DNA from: Sipunculus nudus
Lineage: Eukaryota; Annelida; Sipuncula; Golfingiida; Sipunculidae
DNA: 64,000 bases
Assembly: GCA_026874595.1 (NCBI GenBank)
Contig: CM049309.1
Span: 9,887,076-9,951,075 of the forward strand
Direction: 5' to 3'
The notes under the pieces were generated by a model that saw nothing but the letters and a program-made list of their open reading frames with translations, did no database searches and had not been told where the DNA came from. Each line of letters starts with the position of its first letter. Position 1 is the stretch's first letter. A program made the translations under genes and the position numbers. Positions 26,601-34,620 of this stretch are shown here, one piece after another.

Positions 26601-27157
26601 TCATTTGCTGTGACAGGTGAATTTTCAATAAAATGGCGTCACTATATTAAAGCAATTACTATTCTCAGTTGAAATATAACATCACACCTATATTATATGT
26701 ACAGTATTTTACATACTGCACTATTAAGCTAAATGAAAAGGGCATTATTGTATATGCCAAAACAGAGTTTCATCTTGTATCCATCTGTAGATCTGTTTTT
26801 GGTGAAAACTGCACATATATGAGGAGTTTAATAATCTCTTTCAGGAACATTCAATGCCTTACTTTACCCATGCCACTGTGATTTAGCAGATACATGTAGT
26901 TGCTTGTCAACTACCTGTTTTCTAGTTTTTATAATGGAGACTTTGCATAGAGTTGCTATTTTGATATATAAAGAAAACTGAAAAATTAATCCTATTTCCA
27001 TTCCCAAGGCTTTGTAATAATACTAAAGCAGAATAGAGAGACTACTAGAGACATCTACTTATTTTAAACTATTAGCATTTATTGTTTACTGATGCAAGGA
27101 AATTCTTATCTTTTGCAGGTCCTGGATGATTACATTGCACTGAAGTTATTTCCATAG
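1708..27157 (+). CDS. Extended short-chain dehydrogenase / NAD-dependent epimerase-like protein, 12 exons, 5' partial
   Basis: Predicted cytosolic NAD(P)-binding oxidoreductase; substrate unknown. Twelve exons join in frame across consensus GT-AG introns (1708-1769, 3282-3338, 6797-6845, 8525-8616, 10941-11054, 12685-12838, 13233-13285, 14187-14313, 16073-16158, 16500-16613, 25964-26065, 27119-27157), giving about 349 codons and a TAG stop. Motifs in order: the Rossmann dinucleotide loop GCGFIGRN at the start; VINCAGETKFGQ (NxAG-type NAD-site motif); YIEISSAYVH with the family's Ser; VIVRPALIYGP; NTVHVRDVCRAL. These fit extended SDRs of the epimerase/3-beta-HSD type. The usual YxxxK is not clean: the region reads AVYKLKVEQE. 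Only the N-terminal exon (about 10-20 residues plus ATG) is missing. Exact orthology is not known to me; the gene model is secure. Confidence 0.9.
1770..3281. other. Intron; contains a (TA)n tract
   Basis: AT-rich intron. The only distinct structure is a (TA)n microsatellite at about 2603-2640. An 84-codon open frame at 2704-2958 resembles nothing recognised. Confidence 0.55.
2603..2640. repeat. (TA)n microsatellite
   Basis: Uninterrupted TA dinucleotides in a dehydrogenase intron. Confidence 0.95.
3282..3338 (+). CDS. Dehydrogenase exon: second beta strand region
   Basis: Acceptor TTTCAG, donor CAG|GTAGTA. It encodes 19 residues beginning VRVADKMLPGLAW; the Asp after the second strand is where SDRs contact the adenosine ribose. 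Phase 0 at both ends. Confidence 0.88.
3625..4110 (+). mobile_element. Dispersed intronic repeat with terminal hairpin
   Basis: Starts ATACTCCCGTATATAATGGG and contains three diverged ~110-bp internal repeats (TTTCTCACC ... GCAAAATCCA ... CAT). Near its end is a hairpin GCACC/ATTTGC/GGTGC (4083-4098). I recognise this only as a dispersed repeat by its internal repetition; assignment to a class is uncertain. Confidence 0.4.
5640..6055 (+). mobile_element. Dispersed ~450-bp repeat, copy 3 of 3 (diverged)
   Basis: Shares the (TCTG)n stretch, GTGATTGCTCTCATGCATACC, GGTTGGGATTGGTTTTGAGTG and a diverged tail with the copies near 25.3 and 27.5 kb. Intronic, in a dehydrogenase intron. Confidence 0.6.
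6150..6650. repeat. GGACTTGGACTC-type dispersed simple repeat
   Basis: Two stretches (about 6150-6290 and 6525-6640) consist of degenerate GACTCAAGTCC / GGACTTGGACTC units, separated by an A-rich stretch. A shorter block of the same kind is at 34430-34560. Confidence 0.6.
6797..6845 (+). CDS. Dehydrogenase exon
   Basis: Acceptor ATACAG, donor TCAG|GTATGT. It encodes EAFKHVEFKQANLINS and leaves one base for a split Val codon. Confidence 0.85.
6846..8524. other. Intron with nothing recognised
   Basis: The longest open frame (7659-7988 plus, 109 codons) has no recognisable domain, no splice context and no repeat match in the window; treated as chance. Confidence 0.5.
8525..8616 (+). CDS. Dehydrogenase exon: NAD-site NCAG motif
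   Basis: Acceptor GTTACAG, donor CCA|GTAAGT. Completes the split Val codon, then 30 residues including FDYVINCAGETKFGQTAP, the NxAG-type segment that packs against the cofactor. Confidence 0.9.
9051..10286. mobile_element. Non-autonomous DNA transposon with terminal inverted repeats
   Basis: The left end AGTCTGTTCCACA is matched by TGTGGAACAGACT at the right end, and the similarity continues inward imperfectly for about 45 bp (CCCAATGAAATT versus its inverted partner). The element is about 1.24 kb, lies in a dehydrogenase intron, and its GC content is above that of the flanks around 9200-9850. No transposase is visible. A TA target duplication is possible but not clear. Superfamily unassigned. 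Confidence 0.65.
10941..11054 (+). CDS. Dehydrogenase exon: catalytic Ser strand
   Basis: Acceptor TTATAG, donor AAG|GTAGGT. 38 codons, phase 0 at both ends: YQDGIVKLSTSCAREAAKQG, then YIEISSAYVH, which aligns with the active-site Ser strand of extended SDRs. Confidence 0.9.
11990..12624 (+). mobile_element. Second Helitron-like repeat family, copy 1
   Basis: Two to three internal modules of about 165 bp carry the recurring pair CCTTGACCT ... AAGGTCAAAT. The 3' end shows a hairpin (CTTTTAGC/ATT/GCAAAAG, 12593-12610) ten bases before CTAG at 12621-12624, followed by T, as expected at a Helitron 3' terminus. A related copy lies at 32590-33015. The 5' limit is approximate. Confidence 0.5.
12685..12838 (+). 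CDS. Dehydrogenase exon: active-site helix and RPxxxYGP
   Basis: Acceptor TTGTAG, donor ATCA|GTAAGT. 51 codons plus one base. It holds QHAVYKLKVEQEL, where extended SDRs have YxxxK, and LDYVIVRPALIYGPADRTG, the conserved post-active-site strand. The K four residues after the Tyr is replaced by Val here. Confidence 0.9.
13233..13285 (+). CDS. Dehydrogenase exon
   Basis: Acceptor TTACAG, donor CAG|GTAAGT. Completes a split Thr codon, then encodes PRLVIGRVYKHLDEKMQ; ends in phase 0. Confidence 0.88.
14187..14313 (+). CDS. Dehydrogenase exon: VHVRDVCRA segment
   Basis: Acceptor GGTTAG, donor ACCA|GTAAGT. 42 codons plus one base: MLWNKNLKVNTVHVRDVCRA and GHVYNLCDKGDT. The strand V.VRDV is typical of the substrate-binding half of extended SDRs. 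Confidence 0.9.
14314..16072. other. Intron with no recognised element
   Basis: About 1.76 kb of AT-rich intronic sequence. Several short open frames on the minus strand (for example 15198-15476) have no recognisable domain and are considered chance. Confidence 0.5.
16073..16158 (+). CDS. Dehydrogenase exon
   Basis: Acceptor TTTCAG, donor AAG|GTATGG. Completes a split Thr codon, then 28 residues QGVISSIVSDLFSINHDYLG to SQIAK; phase 0 at the end. Confidence 0.88.
16500..16613 (+). CDS. Dehydrogenase exon whose 3' end matches the minisatellite monomer
   Basis: Acceptor TTGTAG, donor CAG|GTAAGA. 38 codons, phase 0: ISMDEVVDDINQKHMSPWVD through TPLTPFIHQ. The last 15 bases (FIHQ codons) together with the donor are the template that is repeated through the following intron. 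Confidence 0.92.
18870..19450 (+). repeat. Higher-order block of the minisatellite, first copy (partner 1454 bp downstream)
   Basis: The order of monomer variants here, including a shortened CACCTAACATTCTG monomer and CATTCACCAGG variants, recurs at about 20324-20904 with a constant offset of 1454 bp. A further block from about 18200-18600 recurs 1382 bp downstream. Confidence 0.8.
20917..22820 (+). repeat. 1908-bp higher-order tandem unit, copy 1
   Basis: Monomer variants from about 20917 to 22820 recur in the same order at about 22825-24728, always offset by 1908 bp (53 x 36). Only a few single-base differences are visible, so this is a recent tandem duplication inside the array. The second copy directly follows the first. 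Confidence 0.88.
22825..24728 (+). repeat. 1908-bp higher-order tandem unit, copy 2
   Basis: Second copy of the 1908-bp block. Differences from copy 1 include CATCATCCTG versus CATCATTCTG near 22495/24403 and CATTCATTACG versus CATTCTTTACG near 21482/23390. Confidence 0.88.
25344..25830 (+). mobile_element. Dispersed ~450-bp repeat, copy 1 of 3
   Basis: Begins CCCCTGCTTCTGTGGAACAGG and runs through a (TCTG)n-rich stretch, the segment CAGTGATTGCTCTCATGCAT, and 65-bp sub-repeats with CCTGCAGATGTCT, ending near AAAGACAACAAGATCCCAAAG. The same order occurs at 27461-27925 and, more diverged, at 5640-6055. A fragment is at about 10530. No coding capacity. Confidence 0.75.
25964..26065 (+). CDS. 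Dehydrogenase exon after the minisatellite intron
   Basis: Acceptor TTTCAG, donor GAG|GTGAGA. 34 codons, phase 0: ELLLNKHLYVNGTKIESTGF and RYEVPQMNKELLQE, matching the C-terminal tail typical of this SDR type. It joins in frame with the exon ending at 16613, so the 9.35 kb intron must be spliced out. Confidence 0.9.
26522..26599 (+). repeat. Exact 39-bp tandem duplication
   Basis: The 39-bp segment starting TATTGATGTTAAATAAGG and ending AGAGAGTGC occurs twice in direct succession with no visible difference. Intronic; a young slippage or repair duplication. Confidence 0.9.
26845..26925 (+). mobile_element. 3'-terminal fragment of the Helentron/HINE-like family
   Basis: Holds only the element's 3' end: TTTAGCAGATACATGTAG and a perfect 7-bp hairpin (GTAGTTG/CTTGT/CAACTAC), ending in CTAG at 26922-26925 followed by T. 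Intronic. Confidence 0.7.
27119..27157 (+). CDS. Dehydrogenase terminal exon and stop
   Basis: Acceptor TTGCAG; 12 codons VLDDYIALKLFP then TAG at 27155-27157. No canonical AATAAA was spotted in the following 300 bases, so the 3' end of the transcript is undefined. Confidence 0.9.
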   Translation, partial: VLDDYIALKLFP

Positions 27158-27460
27158 ATAAGGGATGACTAAGGACAAATACAGGTTCAGTTCTCCAGAT
27201 AGGTCCAGGCAGCATAATATACTGTGTGTGAGGATGTTAACATTTTATTGAGTGCAGATAATTCACATCCAGTAGTTATATGTAAGAGACTGTGTGTAGT
27301 ATACACATCAAAGCAATTAGCAGTGGTGTACCTCAAAATATGTCTTTATTATTAATTACGGTAAAACTGCCATTACATCTCTAAGCCATTTTGTGTTTAT
27401 TTAGTTAAACACATTACATTTGAGTAAGGCATTAAAACTGGATTATTCCTCTGTTTATTG
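27158..27460 (+). other. Probable 3' UTR / downstream flank of the dehydrogenase gene
   Basis: AT-rich, no ORF and no repeat recognised before the dispersed repeat at 27461. A clear poly(A) signal was not seen. Confidence 0.4.
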
Positions 27461-27925
27461 CCCCCACTCTTCAGATGCGGGGGACATTGATTTGGGTTTG
27501 TCTGTCTGTCTGTCTTTATGTCCGTCCGTCAGGTTTTTTCGTTTTTGTGTGAAAACTTTCCTAAATTTTGTTCCATTTCATTCAAATTTTGGCTTAGTGA
27601 TTGCTCTCATGCAGACTTGGTTGGGATTGGTTTTGAGTGTCTATCTGAAAAATTATAAAATTTTGGTCCAATTTCTCAATGTGTTTTAGTTTTTATGTTC
27701 ACCTGCAGATGTCTCCACATGCCATAGTGAATTTTTGTCCTATTTCTAATAGTGTTTTAGTTTTATGTTTGCCTGCAGATGTCTCCACATGTCATAGTGC
27801 ATCTTTTTTAAGTTTTCATGTTCCTTCAAGATTTTCTCCAAATGTCATAATTTTGGTTGCTTATCAAGCATGAAAGACAACAAGAGCCCAAAGCAGTGAG
27901 CAATAATTCCTTGAATTTGCTTGTT
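27461..27925 (+). mobile_element. Dispersed ~450-bp repeat, copy 2 of 3
   Basis: Same order of landmarks as 25344-25830: GGGGGACATTGATTTGGG, (TCTG)n, GTGATTGCTCTCATGCA, CCTGCAGATGTCTCCACATG twice, AAAGACAACAAGAGCCCAAAG. Same orientation. Confidence 0.75.
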
Positions 27926-28345
27926 CTTATACATTTGAGTTGATTGCCAAAGAGAATACATATAGTTTCACTGCATTGAGCTAAAATATGGTTAAAGCTT
28001 ACATTTACTCACAAAGATAGATACTATAACCTTCCAAATCGTTCAGCTTTTGAACATTAGATGGAGATGAGAAGCAAAAGCGGTAGTTACCGTAAATAAT
28101 AATAATTTTGTTTAAAGGTACCCCATTGCTCAGTTCATTCACATATTAGGAAATTTCAAGAATTTTGACTTGTTGTTATATTTTGTTAACTTTTTGTAAA
28201 CGTCTAATGAGGTGGTACATAAATATGTTTCATTGGTATAGTGCTTTTGATCGCATCCTTTGCCACATCACATGACTTTCAACTGTGATCATGTGACAAG
28301 GCAAATAATACAGCTAAAGAGTATATGAGCAAAAACTGTGCTGGT
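27926..28345. other. Intergenic, nothing recognised
   Basis: AT-rich unique-looking sequence between the dispersed repeat and a 43-bp tandem array. Confidence 0.4.
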
Positions 28346-28560
28346 CAGATTTCTCTGTTATGCCTGGTATATCTGTATTTTGTGCTGTCAAATTTCTGTG
28401 TTATGCCTGTTATATCTGTAATTTGTGCAGTCAGATTTCTATGTAATGTTTGTTATATCTGTATTTTGTGCTGTCCAATTTCTATGTTATGCCTGTTATA
28501 TATGTATTATGTTCTGTCAGGTTACTGTGTTATGCTTGTTATATCTGTATTATGTACCAG
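28346..28560. repeat. 43-bp minisatellite, about five copies
   Basis: Unit CAGATTTCTCTGTTATGCCT followed by GGTATATCTGTATTTTGTGC and TGT, repeated near 28346, 28389, 28432, 28475 and 28518 with increasing divergence. Confidence 0.85.
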
Positions 28561-28899
28561 TTATTTTTTTAATTTTCATAAAGAATAAGCTTTAAACTAA
28601 TATAAGTAAGTCCTCAGATGACAACCATGGCACAGCTAATAGATAATCTCTGATTCATGATTCTAATAAGCTGCTTATCAACTAAGATTTATGAATATTT
28701 TCAACATGTGAGGCTAAAACATTCTTACAGCAAACAATAAGTTTGAAAATTTAATTGTTGGTTCAGTGAAGTGTTGTCTGTTAAAATTTCAATTTAGTGT
28801 ATAGCATTATTTTTAGCAAGTTATTGAGGGCAAGTATATGGGTGACATGTTTTCTCTGCAGCAAGTGCACTGAAAAAATATCGCCGTGTGCATTTTAAT

Positions 28900-30020
28900 A
28901 ATATATTTCTTCAGAATGTGCAGTGTAATGTTATTTCTATAAAATTTGCAGTGTAATGTCATTTCTACAAGATTTCGAGTGTAATTATATATTACTTCAT
29001 AATGTGCAGTGTCATGTTTTCCCTGTCAGGTGTGCAGTGTGCTGTGACATATTATCTGTGCTGCATTTCGGGTGTAATGTTATCTCTGCAAGATGTTCTG
29101 TAACATGTTATCTGTGCAACATTTCTTGTGTGATGTTATCTTTGCAAAATGTGCAGTTTCATATATCTTAAGTTTGTGCAAAATGTGCCTTTCATATATC
29201 TTCAGTTTGTGCAGTGTAATGTGATCTCTGTCAGGTGTGAAGTGTCATGTTATCTCTGCAAGATGTGCTGTTACATGGTATCTGTGCAACATTTCTGGTG
29301 TTATGTTATCTTTGCAAAATGTGCAGTTTCATATATCTTAAGTTTGTGCAGTGTAATGTTATCTCTGTCAGGTGTGAAGTGTCATGTTATCTCTGCAAGA
29401 TGTGCTGTAACATGTAATTTGTGCAGCATTTCTGGTGTGATGTTATCTTTGCAAAATGTGCAGTTTCATATATCTTAAGTTTGTGCAGTGTAATGTTATC
29501 TCTTCTCTGCAAGATGTGCTGTAACACATTATATGTGCAACATTTCTGGTGTTATGTTATCTTTGCAAAAAGTGCAGTTTTATATATCTTATGTTTGTGC
29601 AGTGTAATGTTATATCTGACAGGTGTGAATTGTCATGTTATCTCTGCAAGATGTGCTGTAACATGTTATCTGTGCAGCATTTCTGGTGTGATGTTATCTT
29701 TGCTAAATGTGCAGTTTCATATATCTTAAGTTTGTGCAGTGTAATGTTATCTCTGTCAGGTGTGAAGTGTCATGTTATCTCTGCAAGATGTGCTGTTACA
29801 TGTTATCTGTGCAACATTTCTGGTGTGATGTTATCTTTGCAAAATGTGCAGTTTCATATATCTTAAGTTTGTGCAGTGTAATGTTATCTCTATCAGGTGT
29901 GCAGTGTCATGTTTTCTCTGCAAGATGTGCTGTAACATGTTATCTGTGCAGCATTTCTGGTGTAATGTCATCTTTGCAAAATGTGTAGTTTCATATATCT
30001 GTTAAGTTTGCGCAGTGTTA
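28900..30020. repeat. Composite minisatellite, ~138-bp higher unit made of ~28-bp sub-repeats
   Basis: Landmark GCAGTTTCATATATCTTAAG recurs near 29323, 29461, 29575, 29711, 29849 and 29985 (138 bp apart, one shortened interval of 114). Each unit is itself built from related stretches such as GTGCAGTGTAATGTTATCTC and TGTGCTGTAACATGTTATCTG. Overlapping open frames of about 100 codons here reflect the repeat and are not genes. Confidence 0.9.
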
Positions 30021-30269
30021 TGTGTCATTTGAAGCATAATGTTAAGATTATGGGCTGTTTACAACAATATGAATGCAACATGATAGAAGACCACTGCAAT
30101 GCATTCCTCAATATTGCTTGTATCAAAACTCATGTAGGTTTACCAGCCCAATCATCATTGCCTACTGAGTTGGACTGCCACAGATAGCGTTTCATCTACA
30201 TGAGGTATTTTGTAATGTTATCACTGCAAAGTGTGCAATTTTAAGTTGGTCCTTCAGAATGCTTTGTAA

Positions 30270-31240
30270 AATATTATTAGGGCCCCGCTTGAAAAGAAGG
30301 TGCCCTATAGTAATTGACCTGTCTGTCTGTCTGTCCGTCCGTCCAGCTGTCCGTCCGTCCAGCTAGCTGTCCGGCCAGCCGGCCAGCCACAAGTTCTTTT
30401 CCGGATGATAATTCCAGTTGGGATTGACGGATTGAGTTCAAACCAGATATATTAACCATCAATTATGGAAGATCCCTGTCGATTTTGGGGTCCGGAGGTC
30501 AAAGGTCAAAAAAGTTATTCACAGTTTGGTGTTAAATTTTAGGTCCCTCTTTCAGCAGGGCAGAAATCATAATTGTAACCATAATTGTTTGTTCCACCTT
30601 AACAGTAGGACAGGTCCTCATGTCAACAGCAACCGGGCATGATATATGGTCATAGTCAGCCATTTTTCTGTAAGTTATGCGGTAAAAACCATTACTGAAC
30701 ACCTAGTAAGGTTGCGCTCTCTTAGCAAATATGCATGTAAAAGGACACACATTGTTAACACAATAACTCGTAAAAAGTATTTCGTATAAGGTCCCCAGAC
30801 TCACAGCAGTGATGGACCTTTTGATGGGCTACATCATGTTTGAAGATGGGTGACTTTGATGGATTTTCAAGGTCACAGACATGATAATGCTAAAATGATG
30901 TTAACCAAATAGTTCGCAAAGAATTTGACTTACACTCACTGAACTAGCAACGGTAATGTTTGTTATGAAGGGCTAGATCAAGTTTGAAGATGGATTACCC
31001 TGACAGAGGCGATAATTCTCAAATGATGTTAATGCAATAACCCGCAAAGAATTTGATGAACAATCAAATTTGTTTCTGCATAATAACTCCCCTAACATAT
31101 GATGGATAGGATTCAAACATAATATGTATCACCCATGGCCTAAGGGAGAAGCTTATTGATGTTTGGGTCAGAAGGAAAAAAACAATAAAGTAATACACAG
31201 TTTGGTGTTCAGTTGCTGATGTCTCCTCCAGCAGGCCAGA
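30270..31240 (+). mobile_element. Dispersed repeat with (TCTG)n/(CCGT)n head
   Basis: Begins GGGCCCCGCTTGAAAAGAAG, continues with (TCTG)n then (TCCG)n and GCCGGCCAGCC, and has internal ~250-bp segments sharing AATAACTCG/CAATAACCCG, AATTTGA and AAGTTTGAAGATGG. No ORF of note. Classified as a repeat from internal repetition and composition; limits approximate. Confidence 0.45.
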
Positions 31241-32589
31241 AATGGATGAATCTTTTATGAGTCACTCGTGTACAGCGGCATTACATTTTCACAGCATATT
31301 TTGTACAGACAATTTGAAGATTCCCCAGAAAAGGATACACTGGCCCAACGCACCACAGTGGCTCTCATTTAGACCATGTTTGGACAAATCTATCTCCACT
31401 TACAACATCTCAAGGAATTTGGACCTGTTATAGTGACCATCAACAAATTTACATTTATATTCATATGTAGCCATTCTACACAACACAGCGCATCTGTAGA
31501 CCCAAGCCCAAGAACAGCTGAATCTCAAGAGAATGACCATTTTATCACTGATAACCAGCAGCTGACTCTCTAATACTACAAGGTTCATGTACAGACTCGA
31601 ACCCCACATATAATAAGGTCAATTCAACATACAAATACTGGAAAAATATTTGACACAGCCCAGCCAAGACTTAAACCAAGAATAATTGGCACAGGTAACA
31701 CACAAATACAGAAACTAAAAATGCATACAGTTCTTTTATATCATTGTTTTGATAGCTTTGAACATTTTCACTTTACCATATCTTTTCTTCCAGTTTATAC
31801 ATGTCAGCTGTTCTTTACAGGTTCTTTAATTTTCAAATATCACTCTGTCAGCCCATGCTACCAAAGTACACCAAATTCACAGTTCCTCAATTTATAATGA
31901 CTGCATCTTTTGCGGGGCCCTTCCTGACCTGTCAGTTTTCTAGTTTATTCAGTATGAGCACTGTAATGGTATATCTTCTGTATGTGAAAGAAATATCATC
32001 TTCTAAAATGTCTGTCATAAAGTAAAATTAACCAACATAAGCTGTCACAGATATTCTTCAGTTAGTTACATATGGTTACTATAGACAATGTTGTTATATA
32101 AGTATACTTAGATATGTATTCATGTGTTGTGTTCATCCAGTTATCTAGCCTTGACTAAATCAGGTTATCTCAAATGGGGCGAAGAAAACCAGAAAACTAT
32201 CTCAGTGAAACAAAGCATTTCATCGTACTTGATTTTATATTGTAATTAATTCTGTGTGTATATTGTTATGTTCTTGTTCTGTGTGTATATTGTTATGTTC
32301 TTGTTAAGTGCCAATCAGTGATTCCTTGGAACCATTTAGACACTAATTAATACTGGTTGTGATATCATTGTTACAAATAATTTGAGGTGATATATGTAAT
32401 CATGTTATTATGTATAGACTTATCATAGCTCTTATATTTTTATACTTTTATACATTGAATGTTAAATGCCTTTTCATTGGTGTCACCATTAACTTAAATT
32501 CACAAGAATGGTAACAATTTTCACATTAGTATATCAATTGTTGATGCATTTATTAGCACAACAGTGCTGGGGGAGGGGGGGAAGAAACC
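31241..32589. other. Intergenic, nothing recognised
   Basis: Short open frames (31242-31433, 31801-32025 plus) carry no recognised domain. A ~27-bp direct duplication CTGTGTGTATATTGTTATG is near 32250-32305. Confidence 0.4.
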
Positions 32590-33015
32590 AATAGTATTTG
32601 TTTTGTCCTTGTTGGTGTCATTCTTGTGAATGCAGTATCTATTGAACCACTTGATGTTTGATGTTTTTCATGAAATTTGAAATTTTTTCTATTGAAATCT
32701 CAGATGAGTTCAGAAACTGGTGACCTTTAAGGTTGAATCAACTAAAATAAAACATTTTTGAGAGCCCCATAACTTTTACCACTTAATATATTATTAAATT
32801 TGATACATCACTTGTTTCAATCCAAACCTCAGAGGAGTTTGAAACATGATGAACGTGAGCTTCGTCTTCAGGGTCAAATCTTCGAAAATATAGAATATTT
32901 GTGAACCCAAAACTTTTGAAGTAGTCCATAGTTTTATCCCCCTCAAATTTCAGGATAGGAACCAAAGTGAGGGGAGACATATCTTTTTTGCATTGAACAA
33001 ACATACAAATTCTAT
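32590..33015 (+). mobile_element. Second Helitron-like repeat family, copy 2
   Basis: Shares with 11990-12624 the CAAATTT..GGGAG..GGAGACATAT tail, TTTGCATTG and TTCTA followed by T-rich DNA, and the CTTTAAGGTTGAATCA / GGTCAAATC modules. The terminal hairpin is degraded. Confidence 0.4.
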
Positions 33016-33151
33016 TTTTTTCAGGATTCAGGGTATTCTATGATTGACTTTTTGTTTGCAAGGTTATCAAATTGTGACCAAGAAATTTTTGTGACCAATA
33101 ATGAAGAAGGATCAATTTGATAAGGACCCACTGGAAATAATGAACAAGGAT

Positions 33152-33226
33152 CAATTTGATAAGGACCCACTAGAACTTTGATCAAGTTCCACTTGATCAA
33201 AGTTCCAGTGGGTCCTTATCAAATTG
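33152..33226. repeat. Near-perfect 35-bp stem hairpin
   Basis: Left arm 33152-33186 begins CAATTTGATAAGGACCCACT; right arm 33192-33226 is its reverse complement with one mismatch; the loop is TTCCA. The first part of the left arm is also duplicated directly at about 33112-33137. Confidence 0.92.
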
Positions 33227-34429
33227 TTGTAAGATTTTGGTCAGATATTCACATACTGGTTATTCTTGTAACTGATATATTCTTTCTGGGTTGCTGTGAT
33301 GATGTCACCAGAAAAGAAACCTGATAAAACACTGGAAAAGTTAAATGTCAAAATGTAACCCTGCGAATATCATGCCAGGCACAATCCACAGTTCAGCCTG
33401 TAACCATGATCATCACACCTATATAGAACCAATCGAAATCAAGTTTTTGTATGAAAAGAAGATGAAGATGACATTTATTTATTCATAATTCACACCAAAG
33501 TATACACTAGTTATATAGAGAAACAAATCATATATTAAGTTTAACTGTCTGTTAGACAGGTTATTAACTGAGCATGGGTTCATTAAAGTTAGGGAATATG
33601 TTTATTGTATATTGGAAAAAAACTTTTAACATCAAAGATATCACAAGCAGTCAGGTCCCCAATTGCACATCTTAGAACACTAGGTATTTACATTGTTTAT
33701 GGAAAGTTGCACATTTTGGGAAAGCAGGGCTTCTTTGATAGGTTTGCAATTTATGTGAATACATGTAGTTATGTAATTGTAAACTGGAATTAAGAATAAT
33801 TATTTTTATATATCAGCCTTAAAGCATATTTCATTTTCAGATTTTACATATAACCAAAGCATGTTTGATTTTTGTATTCTTTATATTCACAAAGAGTTAC
33901 CTGTTTTATTTTTATAATTCAGCTATGCTAAACTGTGCTTATTTTATCAACATTAAAATAGGACTTCTGGTAAATATGCCTGTTACTTAAAAGGATGGGA
34001 AGTGTATTAACATGTTTAATTAAAGTGAAATGTATGTTTTTGTTCTTATAATCATACTCTATGGTACTTAAATGTTATGGTCACAGACTTAATAATGAAT
34101 ATTTAAGACTTATTAATGCATGCCTGTACCTGTAGTTAAACAACAAAGAGCCTTATGAAACCCAAAAATAAAGCTCTCTGATATGTTATTTTCATAGTTA
34201 TTCTTGAATATAAATCCAAATATCCATGCATATGCTAGTAAACTGAAGGGGCATGTGACTAATTACACAGCTACAGTGTTGTAAAATAAGGGCCAGCATC
34301 TTAAAAAAATCTTATGACAAGATGACCAAGTTGCTGGTGTTAAACATGGCCTTATTGGTCAGTTCTTTTGCTTGTTGTCCATTCCACCTCAGGATACGAA
34401 CTCTGTGATGCAGCCAAGTCCACATGATT
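33227..34429. other. Intergenic, nothing recognised
   Basis: AT-rich sequence without ORFs or repeats that I can recognise. Confidence 0.4.
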
Positions 34430-34620
34430 TGAGCCGGAGTGAGAGTCCAAGTCCAGGGTACTAATGTCCAAGCCCCGAGTCCTGGATTTGAGTCAAAGTC
34501 CACCTTCTTTCAGTCCCAAGTCATCTGGAACCTGAGCCCAAGTCTTAGTCCAAGTCCAATATGTATCTCCTTTTGAAGAGAAATTTAAAATGGAAATTTG
34601 AGATTACCACAGGTATATTT

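Noticed and set aside
28956-29988. ORFs of ~70-109 codons rich in Cys, Val and Ser
   Set aside because: By-products of the 138-bp tandem array; several frames open at once.
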